DNA of 23,941 nt from Faecimorpha sp963627615 (GCA_963627615.1 CAVGBV010000031.1:1-23941); one strand, 5' to 3'; positions 1-8,029 are shown, numbered from the stretch's first letter. Numbers and translations: made by a program. Notes: generated from the letters alone by a model not told the origin.

Positions 1-1
1 C

Positions 2-70
2 GCCTGCGGACAGCTGCGCAGAAGATACGAGGAACAGGAGGAAAAGGATGAGGACAGCGTCAGCATGTAA
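2..70 (+). CDS. rlmN: 23S rRNA/tRNA adenine-C2 methyltransferase RlmN, C-terminal end (partial)
   Basis: Reading from base 2 gives the residues ACGQLRRRYEEQEEK followed by an acidic tail and a TAA at 68-70. The CGQLR stretch is the usual extreme C-terminus of RlmN, the radical-SAM enzyme that methylates C2 of A2503 in 23S rRNA and A37 of some tRNAs. Only 22 codons are in the window, so the radical-SAM core is outside it. The identification also rests on context: in Firmicutes rlmN commonly precedes prpC-prkC-rsgA-rpe-thiN, exactly as here. Its last 23 bases overlap the start of the phosphatase gene in another frame, and its coding sequence contains that gene's ribosome binding site (AGGAGG, 36-41). 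Confidence 0.8.
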   Translation, partial: ACGQLRRRYEEQEEKDEDSVSM

Positions 71-791
71 TATAGGAGCTTGCCGGATGGTCAATCAGGA
101 CCGGATCTTCGCTTCGGCGGAACCGGTAGGAGCATTGCCGAACCTTTTCATCGTGGCCGATGGGATGGGCGGCCATGCAGCGGGCGAGACCGCTGCGCAG
201 GAGGCGGTGGATTCCTGCGTGCGTTATGCGTCCGAAAGTACCCTGGAAGCAACAGATGCGTTTTTCTATCAGATGGCGGCGCAGACCAATGCGTATGTTT
301 ATGCATTGTCTCAGTCTCACGCGGAGTATGCGGGCATGGGAACGACGCTGGTCGCGGCCTCCGTCCTCCCGGACGGTGTCTACTGCATCAATGTAGGCGA
401 CAGCCGAATGTACATGGTGGATAATAAAGACCGCTTTGTGCGGGTGACGAGGGATCATTCGCTGGTAGAGATGATGGTAAGCAGGGGCGAGCTGACGGAA
501 GAAGAGGCAAGGGTGCACCCAAAGAGAAATTATATCACCCGGGCAGTCGGTACGGCTCCGGAGGTGGAGGCTGACCTCTACAAACTTCCGGCAGGATATG
601 CCAGAATGCTGCTTTTGTGTTCGGATGGGCTTAACAGTCAGATTGCGGATGAGAGAATCTGTGAGATCATAAAGACAAGAAGTCTGTCGCTGGCAGAGAG
701 GGTCGATATGTTGGTGAACGAGGCCAACAGAAACGGCGGGACAGATAATATATCGATTATTTTGGTAGAAATGGAAGGGGTGGAAGCGTAA
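48..791 (+). CDS. prpC: PP2C-family Ser/Thr protein phosphatase (PrpC/Stp type)
   Basis: A 247-residue, metal-dependent cytoplasmic phosphatase expected to remove phosphates placed by the adjacent PrkC kinase. PP2C motifs occur in order: VNQD (D18), VADGMGGHAAGE (D38), GMGTT, NVGDSR, TRDHSL, CSDGLN (D193) and GGTDN (D233). The aspartates are the expected ligands of the two-metal centre, and the length is usual for bacterial single-domain PP2C enzymes. The start at 48 is supported by AGGAGG at 36-41 with a six-base spacer, although it lies within the rlmN end. The stop overlaps the prkC start by one base (TAATG), which implies coupled translation and balanced kinase and phosphatase output. No membrane segment is visible. 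Confidence 0.96.
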   Translation: MRTASACNIGACRMVNQDRIFASAEPVGALPNLFIVADGMGGHAAGETAAQEAVDSCVRYASESTLEATDAFFYQMAAQTNAYVYALSQSHAEYAGMGTTLVAASVLPDGVYCINVGDSRMYMVDNKDRFVRVTRDHSLVEMMVSRGELTEEEARVHPKRNYITRAVGTAPEVEADLYKLPAGYARMLLLCSDGLNSQIADERICEIIKTRSLSLAERVDMLVNEANRNGGTDNISIILVEMEGVEA

Positions 792-2698
792 TGCTGCAGA
801 TTGGAACAGTGTTGGCCAATCGTTATCAGCTGTTGGAGCAGGTAGGCTCCGGCGGCGTGGCAGTGGTCTTTCGGGGAATGGACACAAAGCTTCACCGCGA
901 GGTGGCAGTGAAGGTTATGCGGGAGGATTTTATCAATGATCCGGTGCAGGTAGAAAAATTCCGCCAGGAGGCGCATGCGATCGCGATGCTGTCGCATCCT
1001 AATATCGCGGGGATATACGATATCGGGACAGAGCAGGGCATGGAATATATGGTCAAGGAGTATGTGGACGGTATGACGCTGAAGGAGTACATTCGGCGGC
1101 GTCACCGGATGACTTCCGATGAGATTGTCAAGGTTACGATCAAGATTGCGGAGGCGCTGCAATGTGCGCATGCAAGCAGCATCATACATAGGGACATCAA
1201 GCCGCAGAATGTTCTGGTTACGCCCAAAGGCGAGGTTAAAGTGACGGATTTCGGAATCGCTAAGTTTGTGAAAGCCGCTACGGTTACAGAACACAAAGAT
1301 GCGATGGGCTCCGTACACTATCTGTCTCCGGAGCAGGCCAGAGGAATGCGGGTCGATGAACGCAGCGATCTGTATTCTTTGGGCATTACGATGTATGAGA
1401 TGGCAACGGGACGTCCGCCTTTTGACGGAGATACGCCGGTTGCTGTCGCTATGCAGCAGCTGAATACGCCGATGCCTTCTCCCAGGGAACTGGCGCCGGA
1501 TCTGTGGCCCGGCCTGGAAACGATTATTCTGGGCCTGACCCGCAAGAATCCGGCAGAACGTTATCAGAGCGCCGCGGAACTGATCGCGGATCTGAAGAGA
1601 GTGTATCAGGATCCCAGGCATGGGAGCGTAGCGGAGAGGCCGCGTACGCCGCAGGCAGCGGCTCCGGCCAGAAAAACAGAAACGAAACAGCCGAAGAGCT
1701 TTTGGCAGAAGCATGGTACGGCAGTCCTGGCGTCAGTGCTTGGCGTACTGATTGTCATCTTAACGGTGGTTGTGATTGCGGGGCTGGTATCGGCCGGGCA
1801 TTCTGAACCGGGAGTCAATTATGTTCCGGACTTTAAGGGCAAGACGCTGCAGGAGGCCCAGCGCGAGGTAACGGAAAACGGTTTGAATATCGTATTCGCG
1901 GATTCTCCGCAGGAGGCCTTCAGTGAAGTGTATACGGCGGGACAGATTCTCAGTCAGGAACCTGTGGCCGGGGCCAAGATCGAAGGAGATACAGTGGTCG
2001 TAACGCTGACGCTCAGTAAGGGCAAGCGGGAGATGACGAAGGTACCGGATTATCTGGACAATAGCTATGAAAACGCCATTCAGGATCTGGTAGACCGAGG
2101 CTTTCGGTATCGGATCGAGATCGTTGAGGTAGAAGCAGAAAAAGGAAAAAATAATGTAGTGGTCGATCAGTCGCCCAAGGCAGGGACGGAATATACGGAA
2201 GATATGACGATTGTACTGTCTCTGGCACTGGCGAAGGATGAATTGGCAGAGGTCCCGGATCTGTATAATAAGACACAGGAAGAGGCGAAGGCGCTTCTGG
2301 AAAAAGCAGGCTTCAAGCTTGGAGCCGTTACGGAGTCTACCAGCTCCAAGGTGGAAGAGGGACATGTGATCGCGCAGAGTGTCGATAAGGGGCAGAAGCT
2401 CGTTTTGGGCAGCAGCGTAGTGATTACAGTCAGCACCGGAGCCTATAAGGAGGATTCCGAAGAAGCCGGCGGAGCCTTTTTGCTGAGTGACGCGGTTTTT
2501 GGTACGGATACATCTTCATCCGCCAGAATCAAGATCGTTGCCCGAGTGGATGGAGACAACGTGACACTGGTGGATCAGGAGTATAACCGTGCGGTATTGG
2601 CGGCAGCGCCGGTTTGGGTGAAATATCCGCAGGGAGCAAGCCTGCTGCGGATTCTGGTGGATGGCCGCGAGGCGCTGAGCCTCAGTTTGGAGAATTAA
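791..2698 (+). CDS. prkC: PASTA-domain membrane Ser/Thr protein kinase (PrkC/Stk)
   Basis: A 635-residue receptor-like kinase. The N-terminal Hanks-type kinase domain (about 12-275) has a glycine-rich loop (GSGGVAVVF), the catalytic Lys41, HRDIKPQN with D135, DFG D153 and an activation segment ending in SPEQARG. A basic, proline-rich linker leads to one membrane helix at about 309-334. Outside the cell there are three PASTA repeats (about 343-411, 416-482 and 486-553), which in this family bind muropeptides or lipid II. The roughly 80-residue C-terminal tail is unassigned and looks beta-rich. Known PrkC proteins control germination, cell-wall synthesis and division. That role is inferred here from family and context, with prpC directly upstream and rsgA, itself a known PrkC substrate in Bacillus, directly downstream. 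Confidence 0.96.
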   Translation: MLQIGTVLANRYQLLEQVGSGGVAVVFRGMDTKLHREVAVKVMREDFINDPVQVEKFRQEAHAIAMLSHPNIAGIYDIGTEQGMEYMVKEYVDGMTLKEYIRRRHRMTSDEIVKVTIKIAEALQCAHASSIIHRDIKPQNVLVTPKGEVKVTDFGIAKFVKAATVTEHKDAMGSVHYLSPEQARGMRVDERSDLYSLGITMYEMATGRPPFDGDTPVAVAMQQLNTPMPSPRELAPDLWPGLETIILGLTRKNPAERYQSAAELIADLKRVYQDPRHGSVAERPRTPQAAAPARKTETKQPKSFWQKHGTAVLASVLGVLIVILTVVVIAGLVSAGHSEPGVNYVPDFKGKTLQEAQREVTENGLNIVFADSPQEAFSEVYTAGQILSQEPVAGAKIEGDTVVVTLTLSKGKREMTKVPDYLDNSYENAIQDLVDRGFRYRIEIVEVEAEKGKNNVVVDQSPKAGTEYTEDMTIVLSLALAKDELAEVPDLYNKTQEEAKALLEKAGFKLGAVTESTSSKVEEGHVIAQSVDKGQKLVLGSSVVITVSTGAYKEDSEEAGGAFLLSDAVFGTDTSSSARIKIVARVDGDNVTLVDQEYNRAVLAAAPVWVKYPQGASLLRILVDGREALSLSLEN

Positions 2699-3565
2699 AT
2701 GCCGCAGGGAAGAATCATTTGTTCCATATCCGGATTCTATGATGTGGACAACGGACAGGAGGTCCTGCGGTGCAGGGCCAAGGGGAGTTTTCGCAAGAAA
2801 AATATCACTCCGTTGGTGGGGGATCAGGTCGAGTACAGTAAGGAAGGCTGGGTGGAAGAGATTCTGCCCCGCAGAAACCGTCTGGTTCGGCCGCAGGTAG
2901 CCAATGTGGATCAGGCAGTGATTGTCTTTGCCGCGGCTTATCCGGAACCCAACTGGCTTCTGATGGAGCGGTTCCTGGTCATGGTAGCGCAGCAGAGGAT
3001 CCAGCCCCTGATCTGTATCAACAAGTGGGATCAGATACAGGATAGAGAAGAGACACAGGCGGCAGTCATCAGCTATGAGAAGGCTGGGTTTCGGGTCATC
3101 CGGACCTGTACCAGGACGCAGGAGGGGGCCGAGGAGCTTCGGCAGGCCCTTTCCGGCAGGCTGAGTGTTTTCGCGGGGCCTTCCGGCGTCGGAAAATCTT
3201 CGCTGCTGAATCTGTTGGGCTTGACACAGCAGACGGGAGATCTGAGCGAAAAGATTCAACGCGGGAAAAACACGACCCGCTGTGCGGAGCTGATGCGTCT
3301 TCCGGAAGGGGACGGATATGTAGTGGATACGCCGGGATTTACGTCGCTCCGCTTGTCGGAAATACTGCCGGAGGAGTTGGAGAACTTTTATCCGGACTTT
3401 GCCCCGTACCTGAAACATTGCTATTATCAGGGCTGCAGCCACGTGGCGGAAGAGGAATGCGGTGTGCGTGAGGCTTTTCTGGCAGGCAAGATTGAGAAGA
3501 TACGGTACGAGGGGTATTGTGCCATTTGGAAAGAATTAAAAGAAATGCAGGAGAGTGTAAGATGA
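2699..3565 (+). CDS. rsgA: Small ribosomal subunit biogenesis GTPase RsgA (YjeQ/YloQ)
   Basis: A 288-residue circularly permuted GTPase that acts late in 30S subunit assembly. After an N-terminal OB-fold region the GTPase motifs come in the permuted order: NKWD (108-111, G4), GPSGVGKSS (160-168, P-loop), the NTTR switch, then DTPG (210-213, G3). The C-terminal zinc site is intact, with C241, C246, H248 and C254. The ATG follows the prkC stop without a gap; GGAG inside the end of prkC serves as the ribosome binding site. The stop overlaps the rpe start as ATGA. Length and motif spacing match the family, and no defect is visible. Confidence 0.97.
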   Translation: MPQGRIICSISGFYDVDNGQEVLRCRAKGSFRKKNITPLVGDQVEYSKEGWVEEILPRRNRLVRPQVANVDQAVIVFAAAYPEPNWLLMERFLVMVAQQRIQPLICINKWDQIQDREETQAAVISYEKAGFRVIRTCTRTQEGAEELRQALSGRLSVFAGPSGVGKSSLLNLLGLTQQTGDLSEKIQRGKNTTRCAELMRLPEGDGYVVDTPGFTSLRLSEILPEELENFYPDFAPYLKHCYYQGCSHVAEEECGVREAFLAGKIEKIRYEGYCAIWKELKEMQESVR

Positions 3566-4200
3566 TCAAGGTATCGGCATCGATTCTGGCGTCGGATTTT
3601 GCCAGATTGGGAGAGGAAGTGCGGCGTGTAGGAGACGCAGGCTGCGATATGGTTCATGTGGATGTGATGGACGGACATTTTGTCCCCAATCTGACGATGG
3701 GGCCGATGATTGTGAAAGCGATTCGACCCTATACGAAAACATTTTTTGACGTGCACCTGATGATCAGCGATCCGGAGAAATACGCCCCGGCCTATATTCA
3801 GGCGGGAGCGGACGGGATTACGGTGCATGCGGAAGCCTGCGGAGATCGTCTGGAAGAGATCCTGCGGGAGCTCAAGCACCAGAGCGTCCGGGTAGGATGC
3901 GCGATCTCGCCGGACACGCCGTGGACAGTATTGGAGCCGGTTCTGCCGATGCTGGATATGGTATTGGTGATGACGGTATACCCGGGATTTGGAGGACAGA
4001 AGCTGATTCCGCAGACGCTGGATAAGGTTCGGGCGATTCGGAGCCGATATCCGGAACTGGACATTCAGGTGGACGGCGGTGTCAATTCGGAAACGCTTCC
4101 GGAGGTGCTGGAGGCCGGAGCGAATGTGATCGTGATGGGAACGGCATTTTTCCGCGCTGAAGATCCGAGTAGGCTTGTGAAGCAGGTGAAGGGCGTATGA
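3562..4200 (+). CDS. rpe: Ribulose-phosphate 3-epimerase
   Basis: A 212-residue TIM-barrel enzyme that interconverts D-ribulose 5-phosphate and D-xylulose 5-phosphate in the pentose phosphate pathway. The protein opens with MIKVSASILASDF; the family signature HVDVMDGHFVPN supplies metal ligand H32 and catalytic D34. DVHLMI (H65) and QVDGGV (D171, the second acid) follow. The open frame extends upstream to 3517, but the start is placed at 3562. That ATG forms an ATGA overlap with rsgA, has AGGAG at 3549-3553 and gives the standard N-terminus, whereas 15 extra residues would lie inside rsgA. The position in the rsgA-rpe-thiN series is the conserved one. Confidence 0.97.
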   Translation: MIKVSASILASDFARLGEEVRRVGDAGCDMVHVDVMDGHFVPNLTMGPMIVKAIRPYTKTFFDVHLMISDPEKYAPAYIQAGADGITVHAEACGDRLEEILRELKHQSVRVGCAISPDTPWTVLEPVLPMLDMVLVMTVYPGFGGQKLIPQTLDKVRAIRSRYPELDIQVDGGVNSETLPEVLEAGANVIVMGTAFFRAEDPSRLVKQVKGV

Positions 4201-4859
4201 AGATCCTGATCGCGACCGGAGGAAGCTGTACGGTGACACCAGCCTTCCGGAGCGCGCTCATGGACTGGACGCCGGATCGGATCATAGCGGCGGATTCCGG
4301 ACTCCGTCACCTGTATGCGATGGATATGAAGCCGGATCTTCTCCTGGGAGACATGGATTCCATCGCGCCGGAGATTCTGGAGCGTTCTCGGGGGGAAGGA
4401 CTGGTCCCCAGAGTTTTTCCAACGCATAAGGATGAGACGGATACGGAGATTGCGCTCTCAATTGCCCGGGAGATCGCTGGAGAGGATGCTGTCATTCGGG
4501 TGATCGGCGCATCAGGAGACCGGGTAGATCATACCTATGCCAACCTGCATCTGATGAATCGCTATCATAGGCAGGTTGAGTTCTGGGACGGCCGAGCGAG
4601 GCTTTGGATATTGCATGGCCCGGCGGTGGATACGGTGGAAAAACCGGCCTGGTTTTCTGAGCAAAAGACGGCCTATGTATCATTGCTGCCTTTTGGAACG
4701 CCGGTGCGATCCGTGACGCTGACAGGATTTGAATATCCGCTGAATTGTTACGATATGGATGCAAACGCGGTCATCGGGACAAGCAATCAATTGACCGGGA
4801 CACAGGGATGGATTTCTTTTGAAGCTGGGAGTCTTCTGTGCAGTATAGTAGAAGAATGA
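4197..4859 (+). CDS. thiN: Thiamine pyrophosphokinase (ThiN type)
   Basis: A 220-residue enzyme expected to transfer pyrophosphate from ATP to thiamine, making thiamine diphosphate in the cytoplasm. Visible family features are ADSG near residue 32, LLGDMDSI, the acidic HKDETDTEIAL segment that binds metal and nucleotide, and GASGDRVDHTYANL. The C-terminal half is the usual beta-sandwich thiamine-binding domain, ending in a TSNQLTG-type turn. The start overlaps the rpe stop as ATGA. This is the last gene of the packed series and a strong hairpin follows within ten bases. No thiamine riboswitch is possible directly upstream because there is no spacer, so expression follows the operon. Confidence 0.94.
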   Translation: MKILIATGGSCTVTPAFRSALMDWTPDRIIAADSGLRHLYAMDMKPDLLLGDMDSIAPEILERSRGEGLVPRVFPTHKDETDTEIALSIAREIAGEDAVIRVIGASGDRVDHTYANLHLMNRYHRQVEFWDGRARLWILHGPAVDTVEKPAWFSEQKTAYVSLLPFGTPVRSVTLTGFEYPLNCYDMDANAVIGTSNQLTGTQGWISFEAGSLLCSIVEE

Positions 4860-4865
4860 GTTAGG

Positions 4866-4903
4866 AGAAGGGATATTTCAGAGAATTCTGAGATATCCCT
4901 TCT
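4866..4903 (+). terminator. Terminator-like hairpin after thiN
   Basis: Arms 4866-4882 and 4887-4903 form a 17-bp stem with one G-T pair and a GAAT loop, starting a few bases after the thiN stop. The downstream tract is only weakly T-rich (GTAGATTTTATAGATATTC), so termination may be incomplete or the hairpin may mainly protect the 3' end of the message. A promoter follows about 35-60 bases later. Confidence 0.75.
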
Positions 4904-4937
4904 GTAGATTTTATAGATATTCTTAACCCCGAGTGAG

Positions 4938-4966
4938 TGGTTTTCTTGCCGGAACTGTGATATAAT
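4938..4966 (+). promoter_or_regulatory. Extended -10 promoter for the DUF3137 gene
   Basis: A perfect TATAAT (4961-4966) is preceded by TGA (4958-4960), an extended -10 element. At a 17-base spacing the -35 position (4938-4943) reads TGGTTT, which is a poor match, so the extended -10 would carry most of the recognition. The predicted start leaves a leader of about 40 bases before the gene at 5013. Confidence 0.6.
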
Positions 4967-5012
4967 AACAATAGAAATATAGTACGCAGGACAGAAAGGA
5001 GAACAGGACGGT

Positions 5013-5897
5013 ATGGAAGAAAAGAATCGGGCAGAGGAACAGTTGTCAGCGGAATTGGGCACGGGAAGGGCGAGGGCGGTGATCGGAAAGGCGGTGACGG
5101 TCCTCGGCGGAGCGTTATTGATTATAAGTGTTCTTGCAGGGCAGCTCCCGCTTGCGCTTTTGGGACTGGTCGTTGCCATGATCGGCGGATATACGCTCAG
5201 TAAATATAATGAGAGTGTCAAGAAAACACTCAGTGAGGAGATTGTGAACGGCGTATTGGCGGAGGTATTGGAAGAGGTGGAGTATAATCCGTTTGGACAT
5301 ATTCCGGATCCAGCCATAGAGGGGGCGCATATGGTATTTCCAATCTCTTTTGAGCGGGTTCGCGGCAGTGATTATGTCAAGGCGATGTATAAAGGCATGC
5401 CCATCGAGTTCAGCGACGTGGAGCTCTATCATATAGACAGTATCTATAATGAAGAGAGAAATGAATGGGAAGACAGGGAGAATCTGGCCTTTCAGGGGCA
5501 GTGGCTCATATGCGGCGGGAGCCGGAAGCTGTCCGGCGAGGTACACCTTGCGCCATGTACCGGAAAAAGCCGCAGACAGCTTAGAAAAGAACGCATTTTG
5601 ACGGGAAACGAAGCCTTCGACGAACGCTTTATCGTTACCGCGCAGTATGAGCAGGAAGCGTTCTACATACTTACGCCGCATATGATGGAATATATTCTTG
5701 ACGTACAGCAAAAAAGCGGCGGAGAGGTCTATATGAGCTTTTTGCAGGACGGAAAGGTGCATATTGCCGTAAAGAGCGGCAGTAATTTCTTTGAATTGGG
5801 AAGGAGCCGAGCGGATACATCAGCGCTGCGCAGTAAATTCCTGGGTGAGATCCGCTGGTTTACCGATATTATCGACACGCTTCATCTGCAGGGTTAA
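5013..5897 (+). CDS. DUF3137-like membrane protein of unknown function
   Basis: 294 residues. A charged N-terminus is followed by two hydrophobic segments (about 23-43 and 45-62) separated by a short turn, which should form a hairpin in the membrane. The remaining 230 residues are soluble. Their pattern fits my recollection of DUF3137: FPISFERVRGSDYVKAMYKG, an FQGQW segment, a basic RRQLRKER stretch, then ILTPHMMEYI and a closing beta region. No enzymatic motif is visible and the function of the family is unknown. AAGGAG precedes the ATG at a longish spacing. The gene has its own promoter and is separated from thiN by a hairpin, so it is probably not part of the upstream operon. Confidence 0.75.
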   Translation: MEEKNRAEEQLSAELGTGRARAVIGKAVTVLGGALLIISVLAGQLPLALLGLVVAMIGGYTLSKYNESVKKTLSEEIVNGVLAEVLEEVEYNPFGHIPDPAIEGAHMVFPISFERVRGSDYVKAMYKGMPIEFSDVELYHIDSIYNEERNEWEDRENLAFQGQWLICGGSRKLSGEVHLAPCTGKSRRQLRKERILTGNEAFDERFIVTAQYEQEAFYILTPHMMEYILDVQQKSGGEVYMSFLQDGKVHIAVKSGSNFFELGRSRADTSALRSKFLGEIRWFTDIIDTLHLQG

Positions 5898-5904
5898 GCG
5901 GTGC

Positions 5905-5933
5905 TTTACAGATTTCGGAAGATATGATATAAT
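5905..5933 (+). promoter_or_regulatory. Sigma-A promoter for the ATP-grasp/pectinesterase pair
   Basis: TTTACA (5905-5910), a 17-base spacer ending in TGA, and a perfect TATAAT (5928-5933). This is a strong vegetative-type promoter lying eight bases after the DUF3137 stop. It leaves a leader of about 30 bases with AGGAGG at 5955-5960 before the ATG at 5973. Confidence 0.78.
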
Positions 5934-5972
5934 AGGATCGATCGTTTGAGGCTTAGGAGGTGAAGAAAGAGG

Positions 5973-6989
5973 ATGAAGATACAATATCTGTTTCGCGTAA
6001 TTTCTGGAAGCAAGCTCAAAACCCTGTGGAGTGTGGTGGATCAGGTACATGAACGCAGCGGGAAAAATAAAGTGGGCATCTTTTTGGATGTGGTGAGCTG
6101 TGCGCTGTTTCATGGAGCGGGGTATCACGATTATCTGATATTCGGCTACGAGACGATTCCGAGGAAGAAGCGCCGGACGTATCTGACACGGATCCGCAAT
6201 AAAAAGCTGATTGACATGGTCAATGATCCGTCATTGTATCCGATCTTTGACGAAAAGAGCAAATTTGATAAGAGATTTGCTTCATATTTGAAGCGGGAGT
6301 TTTTGACGGTAGAGGACATGACGCAGGAGGCCCTGGAGAAGTTTGCCGCGGATAAAGAATACCTGTTTGTAAAACCCAACGAGGGAGAGAGCGGCAAGGG
6401 AATCGAGAGATTGAAGGTCGCGGACTTTCAGGATATCGCGGAGCTGTATCGGTATATCAAGGATCCGGCCAAGCGCTTCGGCGTGGTAGAGCAGGAGCTG
6501 AAGCAGCATCCGGACATGCTGCGCCTCTACCCCAATTCGGTCAACAGCCTGCGGATGGCGACCATTATCGGAGATGACGGTAAGCCGCATTGCCTGTATA
6601 TCACCTGCAAGATGGGAAACAATGGCAAGTTTGTCGATAATATGGAGAATGACGGACTTGCGTGCCCGGTCGATCCCAAGACAGGTAAGATCTGCGGAGT
6701 AGCGCATACTTCGGCATTGATCAACTATGACAAACATCCTTATACGGGAGTGGAGCTGGTCGGATATCAGCTGCCCTATATTCCGGAGGCAATCCGAATG
6801 GTCAAGCAGGCGGCCATGGAAGAACCCCGTATGCGTTATCTGGGCTGGGATGTGGCGATTACGCCGGACGGCCCGGCAATCATTGAGGGCAACAACTATC
6901 CGGGATATGACTTCAGTCAGCTTCCGGAACACACGCCGGACCGTATCGGTACATTGGCCGTAATCCGGCGGTATGTAAAAGGAATTTGA
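5973..6989 (+). CDS. ATP-grasp protein of the 'sugar-transfer associated' family
   Basis: 338 residues resembling the ATPgrasp_ST family (PF14397), a carboxylate-amine/thiol ligase fold usually found near polysaccharide or glycan genes; the exact substrate is not known. After a helical N-terminal part, VKPNEGESGKG (K134) is the nucleotide-binding strand and loop, and NSLRMATII with CKMGNNGKFVDNMENDG forms the middle. The C-terminal IIEGNNYPGYD (E305, N307, N308) provides the usual magnesium ligands. The catalytic framework therefore looks complete. AGGAGG lies 12 bases before the ATG. The pectinesterase gene follows after 34 bases with no terminator between, so the two are probably co-transcribed. 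No signal peptide is visible, so it should act in the cytoplasm. Confidence 0.8.
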   Translation: MKIQYLFRVISGSKLKTLWSVVDQVHERSGKNKVGIFLDVVSCALFHGAGYHDYLIFGYETIPRKKRRTYLTRIRNKKLIDMVNDPSLYPIFDEKSKFDKRFASYLKREFLTVEDMTQEALEKFAADKEYLFVKPNEGESGKGIERLKVADFQDIAELYRYIKDPAKRFGVVEQELKQHPDMLRLYPNSVNSLRMATIIGDDGKPHCLYITCKMGNNGKFVDNMENDGLACPVDPKTGKICGVAHTSALINYDKHPYTGVELVGYQLPYIPEAIRMVKQAAMEEPRMRYLGWDVAITPDGPAIIEGNNYPGYDFSQLPEHTPDRIGTLAVIRRYVKGI

Positions 6990-7023
6990 GTAATAAATAC
7001 AGCGATTACAGGAGGGGTTAACG

Positions 7024-7974
7024 ATGGACAATCAGACAAGAGAGCTGCCGCAGACAGCGATTCTCTACGTAACAGGGAGAAACAGCGGCTATACGGGAGA
7101 CTACGAGACGGTACAGGAGGCAATTGACGCGATTCCGGAGGGAAATACGACACCGGTGCAGATCTATCTGCGTCCCGGCGTTTACCGCGAGGCGGTTCGG
7201 ATCTCCGGAGATAAGCCGTTTATTACATTGATCGGTGAGGGAGACGTAACGATCCGCTACGATAATTACGCAGGACGGAAGCGGGAGAACGGCGATATGA
7301 CAGGAACCTTCCGCAGCGCGACGGTCAGCGTATACGCCAATCATTTTACCGCTAAGAACATTACCTTTGAGAACTCTTATGACGGAGACCGTAATGTAGG
7401 CGGGCGCCAGGCGCTGGCATTCTATGGATCGGGAGAGCATATGGTGCTGGAAAACTGCCGTTTCCTGGGTAAACAGGATACGCTCTATACAAGGGATGGA
7501 AGTCAGTATTATAAAGAGTGCTATATTGAAGGAGATGTGGACTTTATCTTCGGCGCGGCCCGTGCGGTGTTTGAGAACTGCACGATTCGTTCACTCACTC
7601 GGACAGCGGCCAGAGAAGGCGAGCCTCTGGGATTCGTGGCAGCGCCCAGTACCTACATGGCGCAGAAGTATGGATATCTGTTCCTGAACTGCCATCTGGT
7701 AAGCGACTGCCCGGAGGGAAGCATCTATCTGGGACGTCCGTGGCATGCGGGTTCGGATCCGTTTGCAGTGGGGTATGCCGTCTATATCCAGTGTGAGCTG
7801 GGGGCGCATATTCATCCGGACGGCTGGACGGATATGGGAGGATTTCTGGGACGCAACGGCCGTTTTGCGGAATATGGCAATTACGGACCGGGCGCAAAGG
7901 TCAATGCCCGTCGGCCGCAGCTGAGCGCGGAAGAAGCCGCCAAGATCACCAAGGAAGCTGTACTGGGCTGGTAA
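7024..7974 (+). CDS. Pectin methylesterase (CE8 pectinesterase), no signal peptide
   Basis: A 316-residue right-handed beta-helix esterase that removes methyl groups from polygalacturonate, releasing methanol. The catalytic set is complete: Q129 (GGRQALAF), Q151 and D152 (GKQDTLY), D173 (GDVDFIFG, nucleophile), R238 and W240 (LGRPW). The protein begins MDNQTRELPQTA with no hydrophobic leader, so it should be cytoplasmic and act on imported methylated oligogalacturonides, not polymeric pectin. AGGAGG (7010-7015) gives a good start. No pectate lyase, transporter or uronate gene is in the window, which is unusual because such enzymes commonly sit in utilisation loci. A bidirectional terminator follows directly. 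Confidence 0.95.
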   Translation: MDNQTRELPQTAILYVTGRNSGYTGDYETVQEAIDAIPEGNTTPVQIYLRPGVYREAVRISGDKPFITLIGEGDVTIRYDNYAGRKRENGDMTGTFRSATVSVYANHFTAKNITFENSYDGDRNVGGRQALAFYGSGEHMVLENCRFLGKQDTLYTRDGSQYYKECYIEGDVDFIFGAARAVFENCTIRSLTRTAAREGEPLGFVAAPSTYMAQKYGYLFLNCHLVSDCPEGSIYLGRPWHAGSDPFAVGYAVYIQCELGAHIHPDGWTDMGGFLGRNGRFAEYGNYGPGAKVNARRPQLSAEEAAKITKEAVLGW

Positions 7975-7989
7975 TTTATAATCGCATAC

Positions 7990-8029
7990 AAAAAAGAGAT
8001 CCGCTTTTTATAGAGCAGATCTCTTTTTT
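7990..8029. terminator. Bidirectional rho-independent terminator
   Basis: Arms A6-GAGATC (7990-8001) and GATCTC-T6 (8018-8029) pair over 12 bp. A further three pairs (8003-8005 with 8014-8016) follow after one mismatch. Poly-A on one side and poly-T on the other make it work for both converging transcripts, the pectinesterase from the left and PAP2 from the right. Its right arm overlaps the stop codon of the PAP2 gene. Confidence 0.88.

Noticed and set aside
4946..4951. TTGCCG as the -35 of the DUF3137 promoter
   Set aside because: It lies only nine bases from the TATAAT, too close for a sigma-A spacer.
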